Shown here: one piece after another, positions 27,528-37,834 of the stretch
Layout of the letters: every line of letters starts with the position of its first letter
How positions within the stretch are numbered: position 1 is the first letter of the stretch
Source of the DNA: an uncultured Neomegalonema sp.
Lineage (GTDB): Bacteria; Pseudomonadota; Alphaproteobacteria; Rhodobacterales; Rhodobacteraceae
Assembly: GCA_937911325.1 (NCBI GenBank)
Contig: CALDSD010000102.1
Span: forward strand, 29,250-93,249
Direction of reading: 5' to 3'
DNA length: 64,000 bases
Program-made: the position numbers and the translations under genes
Notes under the pieces: model-generated
Seen by the model: the letters and a program-made list of their open reading frames with translations, nothing else
Told to the model about the DNA's origin: nothing
The model's database searches: none

Positions 27528-30323
27528 TCAGAACTGGAAGCGCTCCAGGAGCCTGCGGAAGTAGTCCAGCTCCTCCACCTCGCGCTCCCGTTCGCCTGCG
27601 CGACGGCGCAACTCCTGTAAAATGCTGCGAGACCGCGAACGAGCGGATTCTCCGGGCACGTCGACGCCGCGGCCGTCATGCGCGCCACCGTCGCCTGTCA
27701 GCCGCCCGAACGGGTCCCGAGATTCGCCTTGGCCTTCGCCCTCGCCGTCTTGTGGTTCGCCTTCCGCCGCCTGTTGCGCGTCGCGATTCGCTTGCTCGAT
27801 CGCCTCGGCGGCCGCACGCGCGCCGTCGCGCAACGCATCCACGGCGCGCATCTGGTCGTCCGCGGCGTCTCCGGGCTCGCCTTGGCTCAGATCGCCCTCG
27901 GCGTCTTCCATCGCACGCTCGGCGCGCTCCAACGCTTCGCCGGCCGCGTCGCCCGCAGGGCCATCCAAACCCCGTTGGAAGTCGCGCAAAGCCTCTCGCA
28001 ACGCTTCCTGCCGGCGACGAATGTCGCCCAGAGATTCCGCACGGTCGCCCTGTCCCGCTCCGGGTGTCTGACCGAGGTTCTGACCAGGGGTTTGGCCCGG
28101 ATTCTCGCCATTTTCGCCCAGTTGAGGCTGACCCTGCTGGCCTTGCTGGCCGGGTTGGCCCTGTTGGCCTTGTTGCTGGCCGTTCTGGCCCTGTTGCTGC
28201 CCCGGCTGCCCGCCCTGCTGTTGACCGGGCTGCTGCCCGGGCTGACCCTGCTCGCCTTGCTGGCCGGGCTGCTGCCCCGGTTGCCGTCGCATGAACTCGT
28301 CAAATGAACGCTCCGCCAGACCCTGCTGCTCGCGCATCAGGTCCTGCAGTTCGCCCAATTGACCGTCCTGACCTTGTTGTCCCTGTTGCTCTCCTTGGCC
28401 AGCTTGCTGGTTTTGCCCGCCAGGACGCAGGCTGTTGAGAAGCTGCTCGAGCATCGAAAGCATCTGCTCGGCGTTCTGCATATCGCCGTTCCGCATCGCC
28501 TCCTGCAGCGCCTCAAGCATCTGCTGGAGTTGATCTTGCGACAGTGTCTGCGCGTCGGGCGGGATCGGCTGCATAGCCTGCGGGTTCTCCTGCCCCAGTT
28601 CGGCCAGCGCACGCAGATATTGATCAATCGCTTCCCGCAGTTCCTGCATCAACTCGGCGAGTTCCTCCTCGGACGCGCCGTTCTCAAGCGCCTCCCGCAG
28701 CCGCCTCTGCGCCCGAGCCAAGCGCTCCGCCGCGTCGCCTAAGTCTCCGTCCTCAAGCCGCTTCGCCGCTTCGTAAAGGCGCTCGAGAATGCTGGGCCGG
28801 TCTTCGACGAAGCGGTCCAAATCGAGCGCATTGGTCAGCCGAGAGATCGCGCTGCGCGTCAGCAGATACGCGGCCGCGTCGTCGAAGTAGTCGTCTGGAT
28901 AACGCGTGGCCGCTTCAAGCGTCCGCAATGCGCGAGGCGCCGCTTCGCCGTTCCAAGACAACGCGCCGCGCTGTTCCATCAAGGCTTTCGCCATCGGCTC
29001 GGAGAACCGCCGCCCCTCAAGCACAAAGCGATGCTCTGTGCTGCGGCCCTGCTGCCCGGCCGCGTCTTCCGCGACGAGGCTCATGACCACTGGCAAGCCA
29101 ACCCATGGGTGACCGTCAAAGCTCTGCTCAACCAGATCGGCTTCGGTGACTTCGTCTCCCTCAGGATCGCCCGGCTGCGCGATCGTGCGGGTTCGGTAAG
29201 AGCCCAGCGGCGTTGGAAGGTCGAACTCAAAGGCCTCCTGCGGCTCCGGCGGCAGCGAACGCTCAGCGGTCTCATCGAGCTTCAACTCGGCCCACGCGCG
29301 CACCACGCCGTAATCATCCTCCGCGCGAAAACTGAACGTGGTCACGCCCTGGCGTCCGCGCTCGGGCTCATCCGCAAGCTCAATGCTCGGCGCGGCGTCC
29401 GGAAGCACGCGAAAATCGAGGCCGGCCAACTCAACCCCGTCGGCCTGCACGTTCACCGAGACATCGCCCGTCATCTCGATCTCGGCCGCGAAGACGCCGT
29501 CGCCCTCGTCGCGCAACTCAAAGCCGTCGATCTCGGGCGTGGCGACAAGCTCAGGCTCCGACCCAGCGTTGAAGACCCGCAAGGTCAGCTGAGTGCCCGT
29601 CGGCGTCTCGAGCGCGGCGAACCTGTCTTCCGCATCCGCGAAGTAGATCGGCGGCGCACCGGTGTAAGCGGGCGGCGTCGCCCACATTTCGATCGACGGC
29701 CCTTGAGGTCCAGCCGCGCCGCCCTGAGCCGTCGGAGCCACCGCGTCGCGCAGGCTTCCCGCCTCGACCCCGAGAAGAAGCGCCGCGCCGAGCGCGAAAG
29801 CCGCGAAGTAGCGCAGCGCCCAGGGGTCGCGACGCCCGCCGACGCGAAGGTCGGGCGCAGGAGCGCGGGTTTGGGCTGCGGCTTCCAGCGCTTGTTCCCT
29901 ATGGGCGCGCCAGAGCGCGTCGGAAGACGCCCGTCCAGAGCCTAGGGCCAGTTCATCGTCGAAGACCGCCACAGGACGGTCCGGCCGTTCAGCGTCAAGG
30001 CGGGCGCGCGCCTCGGCGCGGTTCGGCCAACGGAACGAGCGTGCAAAGTAAACGATTGAGAACACGGCGGCGGCGGCGAAAGCGCCGAGAACGACTAGGC
30101 GCGCCGTATCGCCGATCTCCAGCCACAGACCCCAGAAACTCGCCGCATAGAAGGCCAGACCGACCGTCGCCATCGGCCAAACCGACTTTACCAGCCGCTC
30201 CAGCACCATTGCGACGCGCGCGCGGCCGGTTTCCCGGCGAAGCTTCCTGGCCACCGCGCGTTCATCCGGCGATCGCCCCGCCGCGGAAGTCGCGTTGAAG
30301 CTGTTGGGGTCAGGCGTCGCCAT
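27528..30323 (-). CDS. TIGR02302 family membrane protein (DUF4175) with Gln/Gly-rich tract
   Basis: 931 residues. Two membrane helices are near the N-terminus (about 50-90), and one more near residue 175. A beta-rich region with WATPPAYTGAPPIYF (about 235-249) follows. The central and C-terminal part is helical and charged, with a long run of GQ/PGQQ-type repeats at about residues 640-750. This is the alphaproteobacterial TIGR02302 family, function unknown, conserved next to lysA. It begins 65 bp downstream of the lysA stop, so the two are probably one operon. Confidence 0.9.
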   Translation of the reverse strand: MATPDPNSFNATSAAGRSPDERAVARKLRRETGRARVAMVLERLVKSVWPMATVGLAFYAASFWGLWLEIGDTARLVVLGAFAAAAVFSIVYFARSFRWPNRAEARARLDAERPDRPVAVFDDELALGSGRASSDALWRAHREQALEAAAQTRAPAPDLRVGGRRDPWALRYFAAFALGAALLLGVEAGSLRDAVAPTAQGGAAGPQGPSIEMWATPPAYTGAPPIYFADAEDRFAALETPTGTQLTLRVFNAGSEPELVATPEIDGFELRDEGDGVFAAEIEMTGDVSVNVQADGVELAGLDFRVLPDAAPSIELADEPERGRQGVTTFSFRAEDDYGVVRAWAELKLDETAERSLPPEPQEAFEFDLPTPLGSYRTRTIAQPGDPEGDEVTEADLVEQSFDGHPWVGLPVVMSLVAEDAAGQQGRSTEHRFVLEGRRFSEPMAKALMEQRGALSWNGEAAPRALRTLEAATRYPDDYFDDAAAYLLTRSAISRLTNALDLDRFVEDRPSILERLYEAAKRLEDGDLGDAAERLARAQRRLREALENGASEEELAELMQELREAIDQYLRALAELGQENPQAMQPIPPDAQTLSQDQLQQMLEALQEAMRNGDMQNAEQMLSMLEQLLNSLRPGGQNQQAGQGEQQGQQGQDGQLGELQDLMREQQGLAERSFDEFMRRQPGQQPGQQGEQGQPGQQPGQQQGGQPGQQQGQNGQQQGQQGQPGQQGQQGQPQLGENGENPGQTPGQNLGQTPGAGQGDRAESLGDIRRRQEALREALRDFQRGLDGPAGDAAGEALERAERAMEDAEGDLSQGEPGDAADDQMRAVDALRDGARAAAEAIEQANRDAQQAAEGEPQDGEGEGQGESRDPFGRLTGDGGAHDGRGVDVPGESARSRSRSILQELRRRAGEREREVEELDYFRRLLERFQF
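28080..28330. repeat. Degenerate Gln/Gly/Pro-coding tandem repeat inside the TIGR02302 gene
   Basis: The reverse strand encodes consecutive short units rich in GQQ, PGQ and GQQG. The same bases read as CTGCTGGCC/CTGTTGGCC-type repeats on the plus strand. Such tracts change length by replication slippage; no frameshift is visible here. Confidence 0.7.
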
Positions 30324-30388
30324 AGGTACGGTCCTCTTCCGTCGGCTTTCCGACCAGGACCCGAGTTGCTCAGACCTTGGCCGCGGCT

Positions 30389-31696
30389 TTATCCGCCGTC
30401 TCGCCCATGATGAGCAGGATCAACGTCGGAACTCAACCAATCCGGGATATGATCCCGGCGCAATATTTCGTCATATGTGGGGCGCCGGCGCACGATGTCG
30501 AAACGATCGCGTGATACGAACACCTCCGGAGCCAAGGGACGCGTGTTGTATTCTGAGCTCATAACAGCGCCGTAAGCGCCCGCTGACCGAAACGCCACAA
30601 GATCTCCCGCCGCCAGCGGCGGCATCTCTCGCCCGCGCGCAAATGTGTCACCGGTCTCACACACTGGGCCAACCACATCCACCGGCGCGCGCTCCACGCC
30701 GGGCGTGGGCTCCTGGATCGGCACGATATCGTGCCATGCGTCGTACATCGCCGGACGGATCAGGTCGTTCATCGCGGCATCGAGGATCAGAAAATCGCGA
30801 CCTTCGCCCTTTTTCAGGTAAACCACCCGGCTCACCAGGACGCCGGCGTTCCCAGCGATCAGGCGTCCCGGCTCGATGACGATCTCAGCTCCGAGGTCGC
30901 CGACGGTGCGTTTGATCAGCGCGCCGTAGTCGAACGGCAGCGGCGGCGCGTCGTTCGAGCGCGCATACGGGATCCCCAAGCCACCGCCGAGATCGATCCG
31001 TCGGATGCCGAGCCCTGAACCGCGCAGCTCGCGCGTCAGGTCCGCGACCCGATTGAACGCGGCTTCAAACGGTGCAAGATCCGTAAGCTGCGAGCCAATA
31101 TGAACATCGACGCCGACGACCTCGATGCCCTCCATGTCAGCGGCGGCCGTATAAGCGGTTTGCGCCTGAGCCATGGGCACGCCGAATTTGTTCTCAGACA
31201 GCCCGGTTGAAATCTTCGCATGCGTCTTGGCGTCGACGTCGGGGTTCACGCGCAGCGCGATGGGCGCCTTTCGCCCTGCCGCGACAGCGACGGCGTTCAG
31301 GGCCTCGAGCTCTTCAAGGGACTCGACGTTGAACTGTCCGACCCCGACCGAGAGCGCATAGGCCATCTCGTCTCGGGTCTTGCCGACCCCGGCGAAGACA
31401 ATCTTCTCAGGGGCGACGCCGGCGGCGAGCGCTCGTCTCAACTCACCTTCTGAAACGACGTCGGCGCCGGCTCCCATTCGGGTTAACGAACGAATAACCG
31501 CCAGGTTCGAGTTGGCCTTCACCGCATAGCAGATCAGGTGCTGGAGCGGGCTGAGCGCCTCCTCGAAGACACGGAAGTGCCGTTCCAAAGTCGCTTGCGA
31601 ATAGCAAAAGAACGGCGTGCCGACTTCGGCGGCGATGTCGGAGATGGCGACATCTTCGGCGTAAAGCGCGCCGTCCCGATACAAAAAATGATCCAA
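30389..31696 (-). CDS. lysA: Diaminopimelate decarboxylase
   Basis: 435 residues, a PLP enzyme that makes lysine from meso-diaminopimelate. YAVKANSN near residue 57-64 carries the PLP lysine, HIGSQ near 191-195 and EPGRLIAGNAGVL near 275-287 are fold-type III signatures, and CETGDTFARGRE holds the catalytic Cys of the other subunit. The start codon read here is TTG (31696), with GGAG 7 bases upstream; I see no better ATG. It probably forms an operon with the downstream TIGR02302 gene. Confidence 0.96.
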   Translation of the reverse strand: MDHFLYRDGALYAEDVAISDIAAEVGTPFFCYSQATLERHFRVFEEALSPLQHLICYAVKANSNLAVIRSLTRMGAGADVVSEGELRRALAAGVAPEKIVFAGVGKTRDEMAYALSVGVGQFNVESLEELEALNAVAVAAGRKAPIALRVNPDVDAKTHAKISTGLSENKFGVPMAQAQTAYTAAADMEGIEVVGVDVHIGSQLTDLAPFEAAFNRVADLTRELRGSGLGIRRIDLGGGLGIPYARSNDAPPLPFDYGALIKRTVGDLGAEIVIEPGRLIAGNAGVLVSRVVYLKKGEGRDFLILDAAMNDLIRPAMYDAWHDIVPIQEPTPGVERAPVDVVGPVCETGDTFARGREMPPLAAGDLVAFRSAGAYGAVMSSEYNTRPLAPEVFVSRDRFDIVRRRPTYDEILRRDHIPDWLSSDVDPAHHGRDGG

Positions 31697-31829
31697 CCCA
31701 AGTCTCCGAAAGCCGGTCCCGACTGGCGCACAAGCGCCTGAATGGACCCACGTTTAACCTAATCACAAAACCATTCTGCGTAACTCATGGCTCCGAAAGC
31801 CGTCTGATCACCCAAGATCCGGAGCCAGC

Positions 31830-34136
31830 ATGCTGAAACATTTAGCGATCGAGGCCGTCGGTCAACGCCTGAAAGTCAGCGCAGAGCAGACCTTCCGCCG
31901 CGTGGACCATACCTTGTTCAGCGATCGCGCCGCGATTGTCTGGTTTGGCGCCGCAATCTGCCTGAGCGCAACGTTGATTTTCTCGGTGCAGCCGCTTTTC
32001 GCAAAGATGGCGCTGCCGCGTCTCGGGGGGTCGCCAACTGTCTGGACGACGGCGATGCTGTTCTTCCAGACGCTGCTTCTGGCGGGCTACGCCTATGCGC
32101 ACTGGCTATCCCACCGCTTCACCCCAGGTCGCCAGGTCGCGATTCACACCGGCGTCGTGCTGCTTGGGTTCGCCTTCCTGCCCTTCGCCGCCCCGACCGA
32201 TTGGGCGCCGTCCAGCACCGGCGTGACGTTTCAGCTGCTCTGGCTGCTCCTGATCTCGGTCGGCGCGCCGTTTTTCGCGCTGTCCGCGAACGCCCCCCTG
32301 CTGCAAAGCTGGTATGGGGCCACCCGTGGGCGCGGCTCAGACGATCCGTATTTTCTTTATGCGGCCAGCAATATCGGCTCGTTCGGCGCGCTTCTGGCGT
32401 TTCCGCTGCTGCTCGAGCCGTTCTTGTCCACCAGCACGATGTCGAGCATTTGGCTGGTCGGCTATGTGATCTTCGGCGTCACGCTTGCGGTGTGCATGCT
32501 TTACCTGCTGCGAAGCTCGGTCGAAACCCAGGTCGATCTGCAGACGGCGACCGAGGTCCGCGAGGAAGACGCTGAAACCCCTCTGAATTGGACGCAAATC
32601 GCCGGATGGATCGCGTTGGCCGCCGTCCCCTCGTCCGTGATGCTCGGCGCGACGCTGAAGATCTCAACCGATGTCGGCTCGTTCCCGTTCGTCTGGCTGG
32701 CGCCGCTCGCGCTGTATCTGGGCACCTTCGTCATCTCCTTCTCGAGCTGGGGACCGCGCTTCACGGACAAGATCGAGCGGGTGCATGTCGCCTTCCTGGC
32801 GATCATCGTGTTCCTGGTGACAAGCGGGCTCTCCAAGGGCGCCGGGTTCGGGATCATGGCGATCTATCTGGCCGGAATGTTCTTCGCCGCCCTCGCGTTC
32901 CACACGGCGCTGGTCGCCCGTCGCCCAGGTCGCGCAGGTTTGACGGCGTTCTACCTGTCGATGTCGGCCGGCGGCGCCGTCGGCGGATTGTTCAACTCGC
33001 TGCTCGCACCGGCGATTTTCAACGGTGTTTACGAATACCCGCTCGCGCTCGCGCTCAGCGCCCTTGTGGTCGCGAAAGGCGCGAAGAGCTGGCGTCAGGA
33101 CCTGCTGGCGATCGCGCCTGGTTTGGCGCCGATGGCGTTGCTGGCCGGCGCGGCGGTTTTCGGCCTCCTCACCGTTTCGACGACGCCGAACTACGTTTGG
33201 TGGCTCGCGGCCTTCGCAGCCGCCTTGTTTATGGTGCGCAACGGCGACTCGCGCCGGCGCCTCGCCATTCTGGCGGGGGCGACCCTGGTGCTCGCCCATG
33301 TCGCGCAGGATGATGAGCGCGTCGTCGAGCGGGACCGCAGCTTCTTTGGCGCCTATTCAATCGTCCGCAACGTCGATCACGGAACCCATGCGCTGGTTCA
33401 CGGGACGACCAACCACGGCGCGCAGCGCATTGAAGATCTGAACATCGGACCCGAGCGCAAACCAGAGCCGTTGACCTACTACTACCGCGGCGGCCCGTTC
33501 TCGCAGGTCATCGCAGCAGCCCAGGCGCGCGGCGACGAGAACTTTGGCGTTGTCGGGCTCGGAGCCGGCGCGCTGGCTTGTTATGCGAAGCCGCATGAGA
33601 ACTGGGTGTACTTCGAGATCGACCCATTGGTCGTCGAGATGGCGCAGAACACGAAGTTCTTCAGCTTCTTGTCCGATTGCACGCCCAACGCGCCTATGCG
33701 CGTCGGCGATGCGCGGATCGAGTTGGAGGTCGACCGCCAGATCAACGCGAAAGGCTTCGACGTTCTGATTGTCGACGCGTTCAGCTCGGATGCGATCCCG
33801 TTGCACCTGCTGACCCAAGAAGCGATGGATCTTTACGCCGACCGGCTGCTGGAGGGCGGCTTGATCGCCATCCATCTGTCGAACCGCTACTACGATCTCG
33901 AGCAACCGGTCGCCGCCGCGGCCCAAGCAGCCGGGCTCGTCAGCGCGTACCAGAACCACGAACCGAAGACTGGTCTGCCGTCTTCCGTCAACTCGCCGTC
34001 GGTGATGATCGTCCTCGCCAAGGAGAGCGCGACGCTGACGCCGTTCCTCGAGCGAGACGACTGGAGACCCGCAAAGGTCGGAGACGGCGCCGTATGGAGC
34101 GACGAGCGCGCCAGCGTGCTGCCGTACCTCAAATAG
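31830..34136 (+). CDS. Fused MFS-type membrane domain and spermidine synthase-like domain protein
   Basis: 768 residues. Residues about 35-500 form some twelve membrane helices (for example IWLVGYVIFGVTLAVCMLYL). Residues 510-768 form a Rossmann domain of the spermidine synthase type, with FGVVGLGAGALACY and FEIDPLVVEMAQ for cofactor binding and FDVLIVDAFSSDAIPLHLL in place of the usual catalytic segment. Fused proteins of this kind occur widely, but the reaction and whether polyamine is the product are not established. The gene is on the plus strand between two minus-strand blocks that are normally neighbours (lysA and argH). Confidence 0.88.
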   Translation: MLKHLAIEAVGQRLKVSAEQTFRRVDHTLFSDRAAIVWFGAAICLSATLIFSVQPLFAKMALPRLGGSPTVWTTAMLFFQTLLLAGYAYAHWLSHRFTPGRQVAIHTGVVLLGFAFLPFAAPTDWAPSSTGVTFQLLWLLLISVGAPFFALSANAPLLQSWYGATRGRGSDDPYFLYAASNIGSFGALLAFPLLLEPFLSTSTMSSIWLVGYVIFGVTLAVCMLYLLRSSVETQVDLQTATEVREEDAETPLNWTQIAGWIALAAVPSSVMLGATLKISTDVGSFPFVWLAPLALYLGTFVISFSSWGPRFTDKIERVHVAFLAIIVFLVTSGLSKGAGFGIMAIYLAGMFFAALAFHTALVARRPGRAGLTAFYLSMSAGGAVGGLFNSLLAPAIFNGVYEYPLALALSALVVAKGAKSWRQDLLAIAPGLAPMALLAGAAVFGLLTVSTTPNYVWWLAAFAAALFMVRNGDSRRRLAILAGATLVLAHVAQDDERVVERDRSFFGAYSIVRNVDHGTHALVHGTTNHGAQRIEDLNIGPERKPEPLTYYYRGGPFSQVIAAAQARGDENFGVVGLGAGALACYAKPHENWVYFEIDPLVVEMAQNTKFFSFLSDCTPNAPMRVGDARIELEVDRQINAKGFDVLIVDAFSSDAIPLHLLTQEAMDLYADRLLEGGLIAIHLSNRYYDLEQPVAAAAQAAGLVSAYQNHEPKTGLPSSVNSPSVMIVLAKESATLTPFLERDDWRPAKVGDGAVWSDERASVLPYLK

Positions 34137-34145
34137 GCCGCAGGC

Positions 34146-34268
34146 CTAGCCGGAAGTGGTCTGCTCGGTCTCCTGCGGCGGGGGGTCGAGCGGACCTTTC
34201 TTCCCACAGGCGGAAACGCCGAAAGCCAGCGTAAGCGCAACCGCGACGGCGAGCATTGCTTTGATCAT
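34146..34268 (-). CDS. lptM: Small lipoprotein (LptM/YifL-like)
   Basis: A 40-residue ORF. The start ATG at 34268 gives MIKAMLAVAVALTLAFGVSA and then C21, a signal peptide with lipobox VSAC, followed by GKKGPLDPPP. That short Gly-Lys-Lys-Gly-Pro-Leu phrase is the hallmark of LptM, the small outer-membrane lipoprotein that assists LptD maturation in enterobacteria. It lies 11 bp downstream of the argH stop and is likely in the same operon. Family call is by motif and context. Confidence 0.85.
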   Translation of the reverse strand: MIKAMLAVAVALTLAFGVSACGKKGPLDPPPQETEQTTSG

Positions 34269-34279
34269 GGGGTTCCCTC

Positions 34280-35671
34280 TCAACCGAGCAGGCCGCGCCA
34301 CCGCGCGATCTGCGCCCGCACCTGTTCTGGCGCGGTCCCGCCGTAGCTATCCCGGCTGGCGACCGACTTGTCGACCCCGAGAACGTCGAAAACCGCCGCT
34401 GTGATGCTCGGCGCCACGCCTTGCATGTCTTCAAGCGCCAGATCTTCCAGACCGACATTCTTGGTCTCCGCCAGCTTCACGATCGCGCCCGTGACGTGAT
34501 GTGCGTCGCGGAAGGGCATGTTGAGCTCCCGAACCAGCCAATCCGCCAGGTCGGTCGCCGTCGAGAACCCATGCCCGGCTGCCTCCCGCAACCTGTCGGG
34601 GTTGGGGGTCATATCGGCGACCATGCCGGTCATCGCCGCGAGCGACAGGCTCAGCGCGTCAGCCGCTTCAAAGACGCGCTCTTTGTCTTCCTGCATGTCC
34701 TTCGAATAAGCGAGCGGCAGACCCTTCATCACCGTCAGCAACCCAACGAGGGCTCCATTGATGCGGCCAACCTTGGCGCGCACCAGTTCAGCGGCGTCCG
34801 GGTTCTTCTTCTGCGGCATGATCGACGACCCCGTCGTAAAGGCGTCGGACAGCCTGACAAAGTCGAACTGCGCCGAAGACCAGATCACCAGCTCTTCGGC
34901 GAAGCGCGACAGATGCGTGGCGCAGATGCTGGCCGCGGCCATGAAGTCGAGCGCGAAGTCCCGATCGGACACCGCATCGAGCGAGTTCGCCGCCGGCCGG
35001 TCAAAACCGAGCGTTTGAGCCGTCGCCTCCCGATCAATCGGGAAAGAGGTCCCGGCCAGCGCCGCCGCGCCCAGGGGACACTCGTTCAGCCGCGCCCGCG
35101 CATCCTGAAAACGGGCTCGATCACGCGCGAACATCTCCACATAAGCCATCATATGATGACCCCAGGTGACGGGTTGGGCCGTCTGCAGATGCGTGAACCC
35201 GGGCATCACCAAATCAGCGCCGGCCTGCGCCTGATCCAGCAGTGCGCGGATCAGCGCCTCGAGCTGGGCGTCCGTCGCGTCGATGCGGTCCCGAACCCAA
35301 AGCTTGAAGTCCGTGGCGACTTGATCGTTGCGCGACCTCCCTGTGTGAAGGCGCCCTGCAGGCTCGCCGATCAGCTCTTTCAGGCGGGCCTCGACGTTCA
35401 TGTGGATGTCTTCCAGAGCGGTCGAGAACGCGAACTCGCCACGCTCGATCTCGTCGAGGATGCGATCCAATCCATCGCAGATCGCGTCCGCATCCGCCTC
35501 GGTCAGAACGCCTTGGGCGGCCAACATGCGGGCGTGCGCCTTGCTGCCCACGATATCTTGATGCGCCAGACGTTGATCGAAATCGATCGAGGCGTTGATC
35601 TTCTCTAGGATTTGATCGGGGCTCGCCGCAAAACGGCCGCCCCACATCTCGTTTGAGCTCGACCCGCTCAT
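34280..35671 (-). CDS. argH: Argininosuccinate lyase
   Basis: 463 residues. Splits argininosuccinate to arginine and fumarate. The start [15 protein letters not shown] at 35671 is preceded by GAGGA; the ORF extends upstream to 35839 but that part has no homology and would overlap the TlpA gene region. The signature [18 protein letters not shown] (about 276-293) and [16 protein letters not shown] (about 109-124) are intact. It is transcribed divergently from the TlpA gene, a common alphaproteobacterial arrangement. Confidence 0.97.
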   Translation of the reverse strand: MSGSSSNEMWGGRFAASPDQILEKINASIDFDQRLAHQDIVGSKAHARMLAAQGVLTEADADAICDGLDRILDEIERGEFAFSTALEDIHMNVEARLKELIGEPAGRLHTGRSRNDQVATDFKLWVRDRIDATDAQLEALIRALLDQAQAGADLVMPGFTHLQTAQPVTWGHHMMAYVEMFARDRARFQDARARLNECPLGAAALAGTSFPIDREATAQTLGFDRPAANSLDAVSDRDFALDFMAAASICATHLSRFAEELVIWSSAQFDFVRLSDAFTTGSSIMPQKKNPDAAELVRAKVGRINGALVGLLTVMKGLPLAYSKDMQEDKERVFEAADALSLSLAAMTGMVADMTPNPDRLREAAGHGFSTATDLADWLVRELNMPFRDAHHVTGAIVKLAETKNVGLEDLALEDMQGVAPSITAAVFDVLGVDKSVASRDSYGGTAPEQVRAQIARWRGLLG

Positions 35672-35735
35672 ATATTCCTCCGCGATGCGGGAACGCCCGC
35701 TGCAACGCTGCTCACAGCCCAAGGAGACTGACGCA

Positions 35736-36380
35736 ATGACCTTCAACCGTGGCCCCGCCGCCTCCTGGACGCGCCAGTTCCTGACATCCGGAGCGCTGGC
35801 GATCGCTCTCCTATATGCAGCGACCGGTCTCGGCGCCACCCCAGCCCATGCGAATGCGGAAGATCAGACGCCAGCGACGGCGGCCGCGCTCGGGTCCATC
35901 AAGTCGCTGTCATTGGGTCAAATGCGTAAACTCGTCGTTCACGAGGCGCCGAAGGACTTTCCGCAGACGCCGTTTGTGAACGCGGCCGGAGAAACCGTCA
36001 CCCTTGGCGACTTCACAGGCGAGATCGTCTTCGTGAACCTTTGGGCGACGTGGTGCGCCCCCTGCAAAAAAGAAATGCCGAGCATCGACCGTCTCGCCGG
36101 CAAACTGCAGGGGCAGCCGTTCCGCGTCGTGGCGATCAGCGTCGACCAGGGCGGAGCGATTGAACGCGCCAAGACATTCCTGAGTGATGAGATCTCGGCC
36201 GAGCATCTCGACTTCTATATCGACGACGCCTTCGCCGTACCGCGCGAGGCGGGCGCAATAGGGCTGCCGACCTCCTTCATTCTCGATCGCTCCGGCAAGG
36301 AGGTCGCGCGCCTGGTGGGCGACGCCGAGTGGGACTCAGCCGAGGCGGTGGCCGTCATGGAGCGCCTGATCAAGAACTGA
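35736..36380 (+). CDS. TlpA-family periplasmic thiol:disulfide reductase
   Basis: 214 residues. A signal peptide or anchor ([20 protein letters not shown], about 15-34) precedes a thioredoxin fold with [20 protein letters not shown]; the pair is WCAPC. The family reduces periplasmic disulfides, for example apocytochrome c. ATG 35736 has AAGGAG upstream. It is divergent from argH. The specific partner is not shown. Confidence 0.93.
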   Translation: MTFNRGPAASWTRQFLTSGALAIALLYAATGLGATPAHANAEDQTPATAAALGSIKSLSLGQMRKLVVHEAPKDFPQTPFVNAAGETVTLGDFTGEIVFVNLWATWCAPCKKEMPSIDRLAGKLQGQPFRVVAISVDQGGAIERAKTFLSDEISAEHLDFYIDDAFAVPREAGAIGLPTSFILDRSGKEVARLVGDAEWDSAEAVAVMERLIKN

Positions 36381-36437
36381 TCGCTCCCCTCCCAGGCTTC
36401 GATTAAGCTCTCTCCGAAGCACTCACCGGGGGCTCTG

Positions 36438-37475
36438 TTGAAGACAATCCACACCGAGACGCATCGGAAGCGGGCCTCCAAGACCGAGCTTTTTGGCGGC
36501 GAGTTGGTGCCGCCGTTTGAGTGCCCCGAGCGGGTCGACTACATCCTGCAGGAGATCACAAAGCGAGATTTGGGACCGGTGCTGGCGCCTCACCCGCACG
36601 GATTGGCGCCCGTGCTGCGCGTGCATGACGCGGCGTTTGTGAGCTTCCTTCAAACCTGTTGGGAAGACTGGGTGGCGGAAGGGTACCGGGGCGAAGCAAT
36701 CCCAACCTGCTGGCCCTCCCGCGCCATGCCGCTGAGCCGCCCACCGCGGGATATCGAAGGCCGGATCGGCTACTACTGCCTCGCGTCCGAAACCTCGATC
36801 AGCGATGGAACCTGGGAAGCGGCGCTGGCGGCCGCGGAGGTGGCGGCGACCGCCCAAAAGCTCGTCAGCGGCGGAGATCGCGCAGCGTTCGCGTTGTGCC
36901 GCCCGCCGGGCCACCATGCGGCGACAGACATGTATGGCGGCTATTGCTTTCTGAACAACGCCGCCATCGCGGCGCAGGGCTTCCTAGACGACGGCGCGAC
37001 GCGCGTGGCGGTGCTCGATGTCGACTTCCACCATGGCAACGGCACTCAGGAGATCTTCTACGAGCGATCGGACGTGCTCTTCCTATCGCTGCACGGCGAT
37101 CCGGAAGACGCGTTTCCCCATTTCCTTGGCTCGGCTGATGAAACCGGCGCCGGTGCGGGCGAGGGTTGCAACGTCAACTATCCGCTGCCGCCGGAGACGC
37201 CATACGCCGTTTGGGTTGAAGCCCTCGAAGCTGCTTTGAAGCGAATTCGCGCCTATGCGCCCGACGCTCTCGTCGTTTCGCTGGGGGTCGACACCTACAA
37301 AGCCGACCCAATCAGCTTCTTCCGGCTGGAGAGCGACGACTTCACCGATTATGGGCGTCGCATTGCCGGGCTGGGCCTGCCGACTCTGTTCGTCATGGAG
37401 GGCGGCTACGCCGTCGCGGAAATCGGAGTGAACTCCGTCAACGTGCTCAATGGTTTTGATGAGGCCGCGACATGA
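36438..37475 (+). CDS. Histone-deacetylase family protein, probable acetylpolyamine amidohydrolase
   Basis: 345 residues. A zinc hydrolase that removes acetyl groups from acetylpolyamines or similar amides. RPPGHHAATDMYGGYCFLNN (about 153-172) holds the catalytic His pair, and DVDFHHGNGTQEIFY (about 193-207) gives the zinc ligands Asp and His. The opening KTIHTETHRKR and ELFGGELVPPFECPERVDYI are typical of AphA-like polyamine enzymes. The start codon is TTG at 36438; homologues begin at this point. It overlaps the YjbR gene by four bases (ATGA), so the two are coupled. Confidence 0.9.
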   Translation: MKTIHTETHRKRASKTELFGGELVPPFECPERVDYILQEITKRDLGPVLAPHPHGLAPVLRVHDAAFVSFLQTCWEDWVAEGYRGEAIPTCWPSRAMPLSRPPRDIEGRIGYYCLASETSISDGTWEAALAAAEVAATAQKLVSGGDRAAFALCRPPGHHAATDMYGGYCFLNNAAIAAQGFLDDGATRVAVLDVDFHHGNGTQEIFYERSDVLFLSLHGDPEDAFPHFLGSADETGAGAGEGCNVNYPLPPETPYAVWVEALEAALKRIRAYAPDALVVSLGVDTYKADPISFFRLESDDFTDYGRRIAGLGLPTLFVMEGGYAVAEIGVNSVNVLNGFDEAAT

Positions 37476-37831
37476 CGCCTGACGACTACAACGCCTTTTG
37501 CCGCGCGCTGCCGCACACCACTCACGTGGTGCAGTGGGGCGGCGCCGACGTCTGGAAGATCGGCGGGAAGGTCTTCGCGATCGGCTTCTGGAACACCGGC
37601 GGGCGCCCAGGGATCACGTTCAAAGTCTCCGAAATCGCCTTCGAGGTCCTCAGCGACACGCCCGGCTGCCGACCGGCGCCCTATCTGGCGTCGCGCGGGA
37701 TGAAATGGATCCAGAACTATGACGAACCGGGTCTGTCTGACGCCGCGCTCAAAGAGCATATCAAGGCGTCCTATGATCTGGTCGCGGCGGGCCTGACCAA
37801 GAAACTCCGCCGCGAACTCGGGTTTGAATAG
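37472..37831 (+). CDS. MmcQ/YjbR family protein
   Basis: 119 residues of the MmcQ/YjbR fold, a small alpha/beta protein with a DNA-binding-like surface of unproven function. Visible features are VVQWGGADVWKIGGKVFAIG, ITFKVSEI and the C-terminal basic patch KKLRRELGF. It overlaps the stop codon of the deacetylase gene and is probably co-translated. Not enough is known to assign a role. Confidence 0.88.
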   Translation: MTPDDYNAFCRALPHTTHVVQWGGADVWKIGGKVFAIGFWNTGGRPGITFKVSEIAFEVLSDTPGCRPAPYLASRGMKWIQNYDEPGLSDAALKEHIKASYDLVAAGLTKKLRRELGFE

Positions 37832-37834
37832 GCG

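Noticed and set aside
28080..28330. Repeat stretch as CRISPR or mobile element
   Set aside because: It is the codon-level trace of a Gln/Gly/Pro tract in the TIGR02302 protein, without spacers.
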